In this document: piece after piece, positions 7,417-14,900 of the stretch
How the letters are laid out: every line of letters starts with the position of its first letter
Numbering within the stretch: the first letter of the stretch is position 1
Origin: Acidobacteriota bacterium
GTDB lineage: Bacteria > Acidobacteriota > Terriglobia > Terriglobales > Acidobacteriaceae
NCBI GenBank assembly: GCA_021793595.1
Contig: JAJYSL010000070.1
Span: 1 to 19,386 of the forward strand
Length of the DNA stretch: 19,386 nt
Direction of reading: 5' to 3'
The notes under the pieces: generated by a model
What the model was told of the DNA's origin: nothing
Seen by the model: only the letters and a program-made list of their open reading frames with translations
Database searches by the model: none
Position numbers and translations under genes: made by a program

Positions 7417-10263
7417 ATGCCCCGGAACATTCCATTCCGAATCGCCGCTGTCGTACTGGCAACTCTAACGCTTGCCGCGGTGATTCTGGCATCGATCAAC
7501 TACAGCCACGAAAGCCAATTTCAGATTCCAACGGACCAGGTCTGGTGGGCCGAGGCTCCCGGTGGCCTGATCGCGCAAAGGGTGCTGGCCGAAGGTCCTG
7601 GCGCCCGCGCAGGCATTGAGCCTAGCGATCTGCTGACGGCGGTGAACAATCACCGCACACCACGCCTCACATCGTTGCAACAGCAATTGTTCTCGACTGG
7701 CATATGGAGTAAGGCAACCTACTCCATAACCCGCGCGGGCGTGCGCCTTGAGATTCCGGTGATCCTGATCCCGACGGATCGGAACATCGATATCGGTCTG
7801 CGGCTGATCGCACTGGTCTACCTGTTGATCGGCCTTTATATTCTGTTCCGACGGTGGACAGCGCCGCGTTCGGTTCACTTCTACATCTTCTGCCTGGCTT
7901 CTTTTATTCTGTACGCCTTCCACTACACAGGAAAGCTGAACCTGTTCGATTGGTTCATTTTTTGGGGCGGCATCGCGGCAAGTGCGGCCCAGCCCGCACT
8001 TTTCCTGCACTTCGCTTTCACGTTTCCAGAGCATAACCCGACCATGCATCGCCGTCGCATGGCATGGCTGCTCTATCTGCCGGGAATTGCCCTGGTTGGC
8101 CTGTTCGTCACGGCCATTCGGCTCTGGTCTGCCACGGACTTGCTGTATCACCGCTTGAACCAGGTCGCGATCGGCTACATGACGGTGTATTACGTGGCGG
8201 CGGCGTTGGTGTTCTTCATCAACTACCGCCGGGCGGACAACCCGCTAACGCGCCAACAGCTGAAATGGCTGACGCGCGGCACGCTGCTTGCGGTCACGCC
8301 GTTCACCCTGCTGTGGGCGATTCCCTATCTCCTTGCTGGACCATCGGCGCCCACCCTGCTTGGCCAGATCGGCGTGCTGTGCCTGGTCTTTCTTCCGCTG
8401 ACATTCAGCTACGCGATCGTTCGCTACCGACTGATGGACGTCGACCTTATCTTCAAGCGCGGCGTGACCTATACGCTGGCAACCGGAACCCTGGTCGCCA
8501 TCTATTTTGGCGCGGTCGCGTTTGCCGGCGAAGTGGTGCACAAAAGACTGCCGGCAGCGGGTGGATGGGGACTCGCCACCGCAATTATTATCGCGGCCCT
8601 GGTCTTCGATCCCATCAAACGCGCCATCCAGGACCGCGTGGATCGCGTATTCGACCGCAAGCGGCTTGACTCTCGCGCGACCCTGGTTGAATTTGCCCGC
8701 AGCCTGAATACTCAAACCGATCTGCGGGCGCTGCTGAACGCCTTGGTTGATCGGCTGCCTCGTATTTTGCAGGTCGCCCGGGTGGGCGTCTTCCTCGATG
8801 ACGAACGTGATGCCCGCACGTCAACGTTTCGACTGGCGGCCAGTCACGGAATTCCTGTACTGGCGTTGAACCATACGGAAGATCTGGAGACGGGATTCCT
8901 TCGCTTCGACGGTCGCGAGGACGGCTCACACATTTTCCTGGAAAGCACCCAAAATGCACCACATCTGACCGAAAGCCAGCAGCGCACGGTCGCTTTGCTA
9001 GACCTGAACTACTATCTTCCCTGCCGAGTGCAGCAGCGTACCATTGCGGTGCTGGGGTTGGGGCGCACCACCAATGGAGATTTTCTTTCCAGCGAAGACG
9101 TCGAGTTGCTGGAAACCCTGGCCAGCTATATCGGCATCGCCATTCAGAACGCACGCCTGTACGCCAAGCTTGAGGAGAAAATCGCCGAGTACGAGCAGCT
9201 GAAAGAATTCAACGAAAATATCGTCGAGTCCATCAACATCGGCATCCTGGCCGTCGACTTGGCCGACCGCATCGACAGCTGGAACGCGCAGATGGAATCC
9301 ATGTATGCTGTTCCGCGCTCAGAAGCTTTGAATCAGCCCCTGGCGAGTTTATTCCCAGCAGATTTTCTGGCTGAATACGATCGCGTGAAACACGAAAACG
9401 GCGTGCATAATCTCTACAAATTTCAACTGGCCACCCGCGCAGGAGAAATTCGTAACGCCAACATCACCATTGCCCCGCTTGTCGATAAGGACTTTGCCAT
9501 TGTCGGGCGCATCATCCTGGTCGATGACATCACTGACCGAGTGCAGATGGAAAGCCAGTTGATGCAGGCTGACAAGCTATCGTCGATCGGTTTGTTGGCA
9601 GCCGGCATTGCCCACGAAGTGAACACTCCGCTGGCGGTGATTTCGTCTTATACCCAGATGATGGCCAAGCAGATTCGTAGCGAAGATCGGACCGCGCCAC
9701 TGCTGGACAAAATTACCCAGCAGACATTTCGCGCGTCGGAAATTGTCAACAGCCTGCTGAACTTTTCCCGCACCAGCACCATCGAGTTCAAAGCGGTCAG
9801 CGTGAATCATGTCTTGCAGGAAACACTGGCGCTATTGCAGCATCAGTTCAACACCGCAAACATTACCGTCGACTTGGCGCTGCAGCCGGAGTTGCCAGAC
9901 ATCCTGGGCAACATGGGAAAACTGCAACAGGTATTTCTTAACCTGTTTCTGAACGCCAAAGACGCCATGGCCGAGGGCGGCATACTGCGCGTTGAAACAA
10001 TCGACAACGGACAAGTCGAGGTGATCATCGGCGACACCGGGTCCGGTATCGCCGCAGAAAACCTGCGTCGTATCTACGATCCATTCTTCACCACCAAAAC
10101 CGCTGTTGTTGAAGGCCAGAGGCGTGGGACAGGCCTCGGCCTCTCTGTAAGCTACGGCATTATTCAGGAACATGCCGGCAAGATTCAGGTCGACAGTAAG
10201 GTGGGTCGGGGTACAACATTCCATCTGCAATTTCCTAAATTGAGGAAGCCCATTCATGCCTGA
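7417..10263 (+). CDS. membrane sensor histidine kinase: PDZ, multi-TM, GAF, PAS, HisKA, HATPase
   Basis: This 948-residue hybrid-topology sensor kinase is the first gene of a two-component operon. An N-terminal membrane segment (about 8-28) is followed by an extracytoplasmic PDZ-like domain (about 40-118, with GLIAQRV, GPGARAGIEPSDLL). About nine hydrophobic segments follow between 125 and 400. A cytoplasmic GAF domain (about 420-580), a short coiled coil (580-600) and a PAS domain (about 600-715, with VESINIGILAVD) lead to the HisKA box AGIAHEVNTP with phosphorylated His733. The ATPase domain has the N box (NLFLNAKDA), G1 DTGSGI (873-878), F box YDPFFTTK and G2 GTGLGLS (904-910), so it should be catalytically active. 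Its ATG is preceded by only a weak GGAAAG. The last codons overlap the regulator start by eight bases (ATGCCTGA). A PDZ in the envelope suggests sensing of protein C-termini or envelope damage, but the signal is unknown. Confidence 0.93.
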   Translation: MPRNIPFRIAAVVLATLTLAAVILASINYSHESQFQIPTDQVWWAEAPGGLIAQRVLAEGPGARAGIEPSDLLTAVNNHRTPRLTSLQQQLFSTGIWSKATYSITRAGVRLEIPVILIPTDRNIDIGLRLIALVYLLIGLYILFRRWTAPRSVHFYIFCLASFILYAFHYTGKLNLFDWFIFWGGIAASAAQPALFLHFAFTFPEHNPTMHRRRMAWLLYLPGIALVGLFVTAIRLWSATDLLYHRLNQVAIGYMTVYYVAAALVFFINYRRADNPLTRQQLKWLTRGTLLAVTPFTLLWAIPYLLAGPSAPTLLGQIGVLCLVFLPLTFSYAIVRYRLMDVDLIFKRGVTYTLATGTLVAIYFGAVAFAGEVVHKRLPAAGGWGLATAIIIAALVFDPIKRAIQDRVDRVFDRKRLDSRATLVEFARSLNTQTDLRALLNALVDRLPRILQVARVGVFLDDERDARTSTFRLAASHGIPVLALNHTEDLETGFLRFDGREDGSHIFLESTQNAPHLTESQQRTVALLDLNYYLPCRVQQRTIAVLGLGRTTNGDFLSSEDVELLETLASYIGIAIQNARLYAKLEEKIAEYEQLKEFNENIVESINIGILAVDLADRIDSWNAQMESMYAVPRSEALNQPLASLFPADFLAEYDRVKHENGVHNLYKFQLATRAGEIRNANITIAPLVDKDFAIVGRIILVDDITDRVQMESQLMQADKLSSIGLLAAGIAHEVNTPLAVISSYTQMMAKQIRSEDRTAPLLDKITQQTFRASEIVNSLLNFSRTSTIEFKAVSVNHVLQETLALLQHQFNTANITVDLALQPELPDILGNMGKLQQVFLNLFLNAKDAMAEGGILRVETIDNGQVEVIIGDTGSGIAAENLRRIYDPFFTTKTAVVEGQRRGTGLGLSVSYGIIQEHAGKIQVDSKVGRGTTFHLQFPKLRKPIHA

Positions 10264-11686
10264 GGTTGTCCACGAAAATATTTCTCCCGAAGCCGACAGT
10301 ACTCTCCCGCTCCGCATCATCATCATTGACGATGAAGCCGCCATTCGCGAGTCGCTGCAGCTGCTGCTGGAGTTGGAGGGCTTTGAGGTGGCGACTGCGC
10401 CCGATGGAGCGAAGGGTTTGAAGGCCCTGGAAGAGTCGGTATTCGACTTGGTATTGCTCGACCTTGCTCTGCCCGGTCAGAGTGGATTTGAGGTGCTGCA
10501 GGCGATTCGTGCCCGTCATGCAAATCTTCCGGTCATCATGATCACGGCATACGGCACCGTGAAGAATGTCGTCGAGGCCATGCATTTCGGCGCCAACAAC
10601 TTCATCCAGAAGCCTTGGGACAATGAGAAATTGCTGGCCGACATTCGCGGCGCGATCGGTCAGCATCGCGCGGAAACAGAAAATATCCAGCTGAAGCGCG
10701 CTTTAAAGCAACGCTATAGTTTCGAAAACATCATCGGCAAGAGCGAACCCATGCAAGTCGTGCTGGATCTGGTTGGTCAAGTGGCTCCCAGCCGTTCCAC
10801 CGTGTTGGTACAGGGCGAAAGCGGCACTGGCAAGGAGTTGATTGCCAAAGCGATCCATGCCCATTCACCACGCCGCGATAAGCCCTTTGTCCCCGTCCAC
10901 ACCGGAGCTGTACCGTCCGATCTGTTGGAGAGCACTCTGTTTGGCCATGTCAAAGGCGCCTTCACCTCCGCCATCGCGTCGAAGAAGGGGCTGTTTGAAA
11001 TTGCAAATGGAGGGACGCTGTTTCTGGATGAAATCGGCACCATGGCGCTGGACACCCAGGCAAAGTTGCTGCGAGTGCTGCAGGATCGTAAGTTCATGCT
11101 GGTCGGCGGCGTGCAGGAACTTCAGGTCGACGTGCGTATTGTTGCGGCGACCAATGCCGACCTCCGCCTAGCGGTGCGCGAAGGACGATTTCGAGAGGAT
11201 CTCTTTTATCGATTGAACGTAATCACCATCGACCTGCCGCCTCTGCGAAATCGAAAAGAAGATATCCCACTGCTGGTCGCGCATTGCCTGAAGCGTTTTT
11301 GCGAAGAAAATCAGCTTCCCTTGCGCACCATCTCGCCAGAGACCATGCGTGCTTTGATTGATTATTCCTGGCCGGGAAATGTGCGAGAGCTGGAAAATGT
11401 GATCGAACGCTGCGTTGTTCTTTCCACCGACCAGACAATTCAGAAGGATCTATTGCCCGATCATCTGACGGGTCGTAGCTACGAAGCCAGCCTGCTTGAG
11501 CATAATCCAGATGCATCGTTATTTGAGATTTTAGAAGAGATCGAAAAGCACATCATCACAGACCGGCTGGAAAACTGTAACTGGAATCAGACCGAGGCTG
11601 CGGAAGCTTTTCGGATTCCTCTCTCCACGCTGAATCAAAAAATCAAGCGTTTGAACATCGAGATACGGAAGAAGCCGAAGGATTGA
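10256..11686 (+). CDS. NtrC-class sigma54-dependent response regulator with GAFTSA loop
   Basis: This 476-residue protein has three parts: a receiver domain (about 19-135), an AAA+ sigma54 activation domain (about 157-395) and a FIS-type helix-turn-helix (about 425-466). The receiver has acidic D25-D26, phosphoacceptor D69, T97 and K119. The AAA+ domain has Walker A GESGTGKE (187-194), Walker B GTLFLDEIG (253-261) and the arginine-finger region RFREDLFYRL (311-320). The loop that touches sigma54 is normally GAFTGA; here it reads GAFTSA (234-239). The DNA-binding helices include NQTEAAEAFRIPLSTLNQKI. After phosphorylation by the upstream kinase it should drive ATP-dependent opening of sigma54 promoters, quite possibly its own (7329-7344). 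The ATG lies within the last codons of the kinase gene, implying coupled translation and fixed stoichiometry. Target genes are not evident in the window. Confidence 0.93.
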   Translation: MPEVVHENISPEADSTLPLRIIIIDDEAAIRESLQLLLELEGFEVATAPDGAKGLKALEESVFDLVLLDLALPGQSGFEVLQAIRARHANLPVIMITAYGTVKNVVEAMHFGANNFIQKPWDNEKLLADIRGAIGQHRAETENIQLKRALKQRYSFENIIGKSEPMQVVLDLVGQVAPSRSTVLVQGESGTGKELIAKAIHAHSPRRDKPFVPVHTGAVPSDLLESTLFGHVKGAFTSAIASKKGLFEIANGGTLFLDEIGTMALDTQAKLLRVLQDRKFMLVGGVQELQVDVRIVAATNADLRLAVREGRFREDLFYRLNVITIDLPPLRNRKEDIPLLVAHCLKRFCEENQLPLRTISPETMRALIDYSWPGNVRELENVIERCVVLSTDQTIQKDLLPDHLTGRSYEASLLEHNPDASLFEILEEIEKHIITDRLENCNWNQTEAAEAFRIPLSTLNQKIKRLNIEIRKKPKD

Positions 11687-11716
11687 TTTCTTACCTGGGC
11701 CAATGCCTTCGGGCTT
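11672..11716. terminator. possible bidirectional terminator between convergent genes
   Basis: AAGCCGAAGG (11672-11681) pairs with CCTTCGGGCTT (11706-11716) apart from one bulged G, with a 24-base loop. It spans the end of the response regulator gene and the 37-base gap to the convergent PLP-enzyme gene. The right arm ends in a short T-stretch (TTTCCT). The long loop makes it a weak terminator candidate. Confidence 0.35.
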
Positions 11717-11723
11717 TCCTACG

Positions 11724-12878
11724 TTAAACGCCGGTAAGAGCCTGTTCCAGATCCGCGAGAATGTCCTCGACATCTTCAATGCCAACCGAGATGCGCACCA
11801 GTCCGTCCGTGATGCCGAGCTTGCGCCGCCCTTCCGCGCCAATCGCAGCATGCGTCATCGAAGCCGGGTGCGAGATCAGCGTCTCCACGCCACCCAGCGA
11901 TTCTGCCAGGCTGCATAACTGAACCTTACGCAACATCCGATTCGCTGCTTCAAGCGATCCCAAGTCAAAGCTTAGCATCGATCCGAAGCCGGACATCTGC
12001 CGCTTGGCCAGCTCATATTGGGGATGGTCCGTCAACCCAGGATAGTGGACGCTGCGCACCTTGGGGTGTTTCTGCAGCCACTCCGCAACGATGCGGCCAT
12101 TGGCATCGTGCTGGCGCATCCGCACGGCCAGCGTCTTGACTCCACGCAACAACAGCCAAGCTTCAAATGGCGACAGAATGCCGCCGGTGCATTTTTGAAC
12201 GAAGGCGAACGTCTCGGCATGCTCAGGCTTGGTGCCGATCAACACTCCACCCAGTCCGTCGGAATGACCATTCAAGAACTTGGTCGTCGAATGCATGACA
12301 ATGTCTGCGCCGAACTCAATCGGTCGCTGAAAGTACGGCGACATAAATGTGTTGTCGACGCTCAATTCGACACCGTGACTGTGACAAATAGTGGCGACCA
12401 CTGCAATATCCGTGAGAGCCAGCATTGGATTTGTGGGCGTTTCGATATGCACCAGTTTGGTCGTGGGCCGAATTGCCTTGTCGACATTGTTCGCGTCGGA
12501 CGTGTTGACATAGGTGAATTCGAGTCCATACCGGGTCAATACCTGGTCAAACAGCCGCGTCGTTCCACCGTACATATTATCGCTGCAAACAATGTGATCG
12601 CCGCTCTTCATCATGGTGCAGAGTGCTGTGATGGCTGCCATTCCACTGCCAAAAACGTGGGCTGAAGTTCCGCCTTCCAAGGATGCGAAATTTTCCTCCA
12701 GAGCCGTCCGAGTCGGGTTGGAGACCCTGGAATATTCGTACCCTTTGTTCCTGCCAATCTCCTGCTGCACGTAGGTGGAGCTGGCATAAATGGGGACATT
12801 GACTGCGCCCGTTAACGGGTCAGGGGCCTGTCCATCGTGAATTGCGCGGGTCGAAAAGCCTTTTTTCTTTTCTGTCAT
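11724..12878 (-). CDS. Cys/Met-metabolism PLP enzyme: cystathionine gamma-lyase or gamma-synthase type
   Basis: This 384-residue cytosolic enzyme belongs to the fold-type I PLP trans-sulfuration family (MetB, MccB, MetC, MetZ). Seen motifs are YSRVSNPTRTALEENFASLEGG (49-70), the PLP-phosphate loop GSGMAA (77-82), DNMYGGTTRLF (100-110), the aspartate strand VDNTFMSPYFQRP (174-186), and the Schiff-base lysine K200 in MHSTTKFLNGHSD. The C-terminal signature SLGGVETLISHPASMTHA (327-344) is intact. ATG at 12878 was chosen because AAGGAA lies eight bases upstream and family homology starts there; an in-frame ATG at 12932 has no support. Family members are hard to separate by eye. Sitting 72 bases after a cystathionine beta-synthase/cysteine synthase-like gene on the same strand, it is most simply the gamma-lyase of reverse transsulfuration (homocysteine to cysteine), but gamma-synthase (cysteine to methionine) is a real alternative. 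Confidence 0.9.
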   Translation of the reverse strand: MTEKKKGFSTRAIHDGQAPDPLTGAVNVPIYASSTYVQQEIGRNKGYEYSRVSNPTRTALEENFASLEGGTSAHVFGSGMAAITALCTMMKSGDHIVCSDNMYGGTTRLFDQVLTRYGLEFTYVNTSDANNVDKAIRPTTKLVHIETPTNPMLALTDIAVVATICHSHGVELSVDNTFMSPYFQRPIEFGADIVMHSTTKFLNGHSDGLGGVLIGTKPEHAETFAFVQKCTGGILSPFEAWLLLRGVKTLAVRMRQHDANGRIVAEWLQKHPKVRSVHYPGLTDHPQYELAKRQMSGFGSMLSFDLGSLEAANRMLRKVQLCSLAESLGGVETLISHPASMTHAAIGAEGRRKLGITDGLVRISVGIEDVEDILADLEQALTGV

Positions 12879-12925
12879 TTTTGTGATTCCTTGCGAGGAC
12901 CTGTATTCATTGGGTGAGCCGTCGA

Positions 12926-12938
12926 TGTGCAATGCACA
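12926..12938. repeat. 13-bp palindrome in the spacer between the two PLP-enzyme genes
   Basis: TGTGCA-A-TGCACA is a perfect inverted repeat about 50 bases upstream of the cystathionine lyase/synthase start. It could be an operator or a chance palindrome; nothing else supports function. Confidence 0.2.
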
Positions 12939-12950
12939 GTGGCAGCAGTG

Positions 12951-13937
12951 TTACACGCCGCCGTCGAAGATTTTCTTCGAGAGGTATCGCTCGGCAGAGT
13001 CTGGAATGATGGTGATGATCCGTTGCCCCGGACGCATGGTGCGCGCCAGTTGCAATGCGGCGAAGACGTTCGCGCCTGCACTGGAGCCGCCCAGAACGCC
13101 CTCTTCTGTGGCCAGCCTCTTCACCATTGCAAAAGCATCACGGTCGGTCACCCGCACGATGGAGTCACACAATGAGCCGTCAAATGTTTTTGGAATAAAA
13201 CTGACTCCGATCCCCTCCACCTTATGTTTGCCTGGCGTGCCGCCCTGCAAAATCGAGCCCTCAGTTTCAACTGCCACCGTCTTGACGGCGCCCAGGTCCT
13301 GCCGCAGTCTGCGTGCGATTCCGGTGAAGGTTCCGCCTGTTCCGACTCCGGCGACAAAGCCGTCAATACGGTTCTCCATTTGATCAAGAATTTCCTGGGC
13401 AGTGGTTCTGAAATGAAAATCCGGATTGGCGGGGTTGTCAAACTGGCGGGCCATCCATGCACCGGAAATGGAGCGCGCAAAATCGAGTGCTCTGCGAATT
13501 GCCCCCTGCATGCCTTCGTCTTCTGGGGTGCGTTCCACGGTTGCGCCAAAGCCGCGCATCAGGATACATTTTTCCTCAGCGAACCCTTCCGGCACGAACA
13601 GAGAAACCTTGTAGCCGCGACGGACACCGATAAACGCCAGGCCTACGCCGGTGTTTCCGGCAGTCGCCTCCACAACCGTGCCACCCGGTTGCAGCACGCC
13701 GCGCTGCTCCGCGTCCAAGATCAAGCCCAATGCGGCGCGATCCTTGATGCTGCCGCCTGGGTTCAGGAATTCCAGCTTTGCGTAAATCGCGGCGCCATTC
13801 TCAGGCGAAATTCGACCCAAGTGCACAATCGGCGTATTCCCCACCAACTCCATGATGTCAGCAGCCGTATGTCGAAAAGCGTCAGGGTTGGCAGGTGGCT
13901 TCAGATCGGTCGCATTCGTCATTTTTGTCGCATTCAT
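12951..13937 (-). CDS. cysteine synthase / cystathionine beta-synthase family PLP enzyme
   Basis: This 328-residue fold-type II PLP enzyme belongs to the CysK/CysM/CBS family, which makes cysteine from O-acetylserine and sulfide, or cystathionine from (O-acetyl)serine and homocysteine. The PLP lysine is K65 in GGSIKDRAA; the substrate loop reads EATAGNTGVGLA (90-101) rather than the ETSGNTG typical of CysK; the phosphate-binding glycine loop is GVGTGGTFTG (197-206); S285 lies in GGSSAGAN (283-290), where the PLP ring nitrogen is bound. There is no C-terminal CBS (Bateman) domain pair, so it is a minimal bacterial enzyme. ATG at 13937 has GAGGA suitably placed upstream on the minus strand. It precedes the gamma-lyase/synthase gene by 72 bases, as in the mccA-mccB (yrhA-yrhB) operon of Bacillus. 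I cannot decide from motifs alone whether homocysteine or sulfide is the acceptor. Confidence 0.9.
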   Translation of the reverse strand: MNATKMTNATDLKPPANPDAFRHTAADIMELVGNTPIVHLGRISPENGAAIYAKLEFLNPGGSIKDRAALGLILDAEQRGVLQPGGTVVEATAGNTGVGLAFIGVRRGYKVSLFVPEGFAEEKCILMRGFGATVERTPEDEGMQGAIRRALDFARSISGAWMARQFDNPANPDFHFRTTAQEILDQMENRIDGFVAGVGTGGTFTGIARRLRQDLGAVKTVAVETEGSILQGGTPGKHKVEGIGVSFIPKTFDGSLCDSIVRVTDRDAFAMVKRLATEEGVLGGSSAGANVFAALQLARTMRPGQRIITIIPDSAERYLSKKIFDGGV

Positions 13938-14031
13938 CGACGGTCCTCAGCAAACTGTCCAGTGTATCAGGGCACCGACGAGTGCTGACGGATGGCACGG
14001 CGACACGCACCTTCGTATGCTGATGAACCCT

Positions 14032-14337
14032 CTAATTCCCGCTGGAGAGCAACACCCCCGCAGGTGTTTCAGATTGAGCCGTACTGGTGTCTTCTGACTT
14101 TGCCTTGTCACACTCGCCGACCACCCCACGCTGCGGCTCCTGGTAAACCTCCGACCACCACGCCAGGATTTCCGTCTGGTTCACCTGGCCGACCATGTGT
14201 TCTTCATCCCATATGGTCGCCAACACGGTCGTATAGGGAGAGAGGTTCGGGTCCACCTCCACCGGGTAGTAACGCGTGCCGACAAAAGAGATTTCCTTCG
14301 AATTCTTCAGCATGAATTTGTAGGTTCGGCGGGTCAT
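14032..14337 (-). CDS. small protein of unknown function
   Basis: This 101-residue protein starts at 14337, where AAGGAGGA lies five bases upstream, a near-perfect Shine-Dalgarno; the in-frame ATG at 14376 lacks one. I do not recognise a family. The N-terminal two thirds look like a small folded domain with mixed charge and several aromatics (SFVGTRYYPVEVDP, ATIWDEEHMVG, ILAWWSEVYQEP). The last third (from about residue 68) is a low-complexity, Ser/Thr/Glu-rich, probably disordered tail. There is no signal peptide or membrane segment. It is on the same strand as the transsulfuration pair, 94 bases upstream of it, so it could be cotranscribed or separate. The strong ribosome binding site suggests a real, well-translated gene. 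A short AACACC/GGTGTT hairpin (14051-14068) lies inside the 3' end of the coding region. Confidence 0.72.
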   Translation of the reverse strand: MTRRTYKFMLKNSKEISFVGTRYYPVEVDPNLSPYTTVLATIWDEEHMVGQVNQTEILAWWSEVYQEPQRGVVGECDKAKSEDTSTAQSETPAGVLLSSGN

Positions 14338-14394
14338 GCAATTCCTCCTTGCGGCTCTCAGTAAGGGGCGGACCAATCACGAATCATGAACGAC

Positions 14395-14424
14395 GCCCTC
14401 CTGCCGCCCGACCAACAGGAGGGC
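14395..14424. repeat. strong hairpin in the leader of the small unknown gene
   Basis: GCCCTCCTG (14395-14403) and CAGGAGGGC (14416-14424) are perfect 9-bp inverted arms around a 12-base loop. On the minus strand it would form in the mRNA leader, about 57 bases before the start codon at 14337. There is no T-run on either side, so it is not a standard terminator. The arm CAGGAGGG contains a Shine-Dalgarno-like sequence and CCCTCC an anti-Shine-Dalgarno-like one, so pairing with the real ribosome binding site (AAGGAGGA) is conceivable. Confidence 0.45.
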
Positions 14425-14445
14425 TCGCAATCGCAAATGCGGCCA

Positions 14446-14457
14446 GACAAATTTGTC
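14446..14457. repeat. 12-bp perfect palindrome, possible operator
   Basis: GACAAATTTGTC is a perfect dyad about 110 bases upstream of the small unknown gene. It is the kind of site a dimeric repressor binds, but no regulator is near and chance is possible. Confidence 0.25.
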
Positions 14458-14799
14458 GTGCGTGGCGGCGAAAGATAGGCCGAAGAGGTTGCAGAGCCGA
14501 GCAGTCACAAGACACAAATACACAGGCCGCATAAACGGCAAAAAGCAATGTGGATGGTCTGAACTTCCATTGAGACTAGCAAACATTTCGCGCGCGCAAA
14601 ACAAGAAATTGTGCCTTTCTGGCGAAAAATAGGGCGGATGCACCATGCTCGCTATCGTCTGAAGGTGCATCGGCGACGCCGACACAGGTTCCCCCGATCA
14701 CGCCAAAACGGCCCACACACTTTGGACGGATCGGCAAATTTTAAGGCGATGCTTTCGTAAACGAATGCTAACGCGACTTAGGAGGAGGCATCTCACTGT

Positions 14800-14805
14800 G
14801 ATAAT
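14800..14805 (+). promoter_or_regulatory. possible -10 box of tRNA-Lys promoter
   Basis: GATAAT lies 15-20 bases before the mature tRNA 5' end. The -35 is weak (CTTAGG around 14777-14782), so only the -10 is suggested. Confidence 0.3.
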
Positions 14806-14819
14806 TTGAATCTAGGTGA

Positions 14820-14895
14820 GAGCGCGTAGCTCAGTTGGTAGAGCAACGCCCTTTTAAGGCGTGGGTCCTGGGTTCAAGTCCCAGCGCGCTCACCA
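14820..14895 (+). tRNA. trnK: tRNA-Lys (anticodon UUU)
   Basis: The 76 bases fold into a full cloverleaf. The acceptor stem is GAGCGCG/CGCGCTC; the D arm is GCTC AGTTGGT AGAGC; the anticodon stem is ACGCC/GGCGT around the loop CTTTTAA, giving anticodon TTT (lysine). The T arm is CTGGG-TTCAAGT-CCCAG, and the 3' A-CCA is encoded. It reads toward the convergent amidase/NamZ gene and is followed after five bases by a strong hairpin. Confidence 0.97.
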
Positions 14896-14900
14896 GATTT

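Larger units (their letters stand above)
14338..14819. other. intergenic region between small unknown gene and tRNA-Lys
   Basis: About 480 bases without a convincing protein gene. It holds the ribosome binding site of the small unknown gene (14343-14350), a 9-bp-stem hairpin (14395-14424), a 12-bp palindrome (14446-14457) and a possible tRNA promoter near 14800. A 102-codon minus-strand open frame (14377-14685) has no ribosome binding site or family resemblance and I do not call it a gene. Confidence 0.6.

Noticed and set aside
7465..8715. long minus-strand frames of 228 and 156 codons opposite the histidine kinase
   Set aside because: They mirror kinase codons; the kinase is unambiguous.
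13938..14031. riboswitch or T-box upstream of the sulfur amino acid genes
   Set aside because: The 94 bases are too short and show no conserved stem or T-box/SAM-type core.
14377..14685. 102-codon minus-strand frame upstream of the small unknown gene
   Set aside because: No ribosome binding site, composition not protein-like, no recognisable family.
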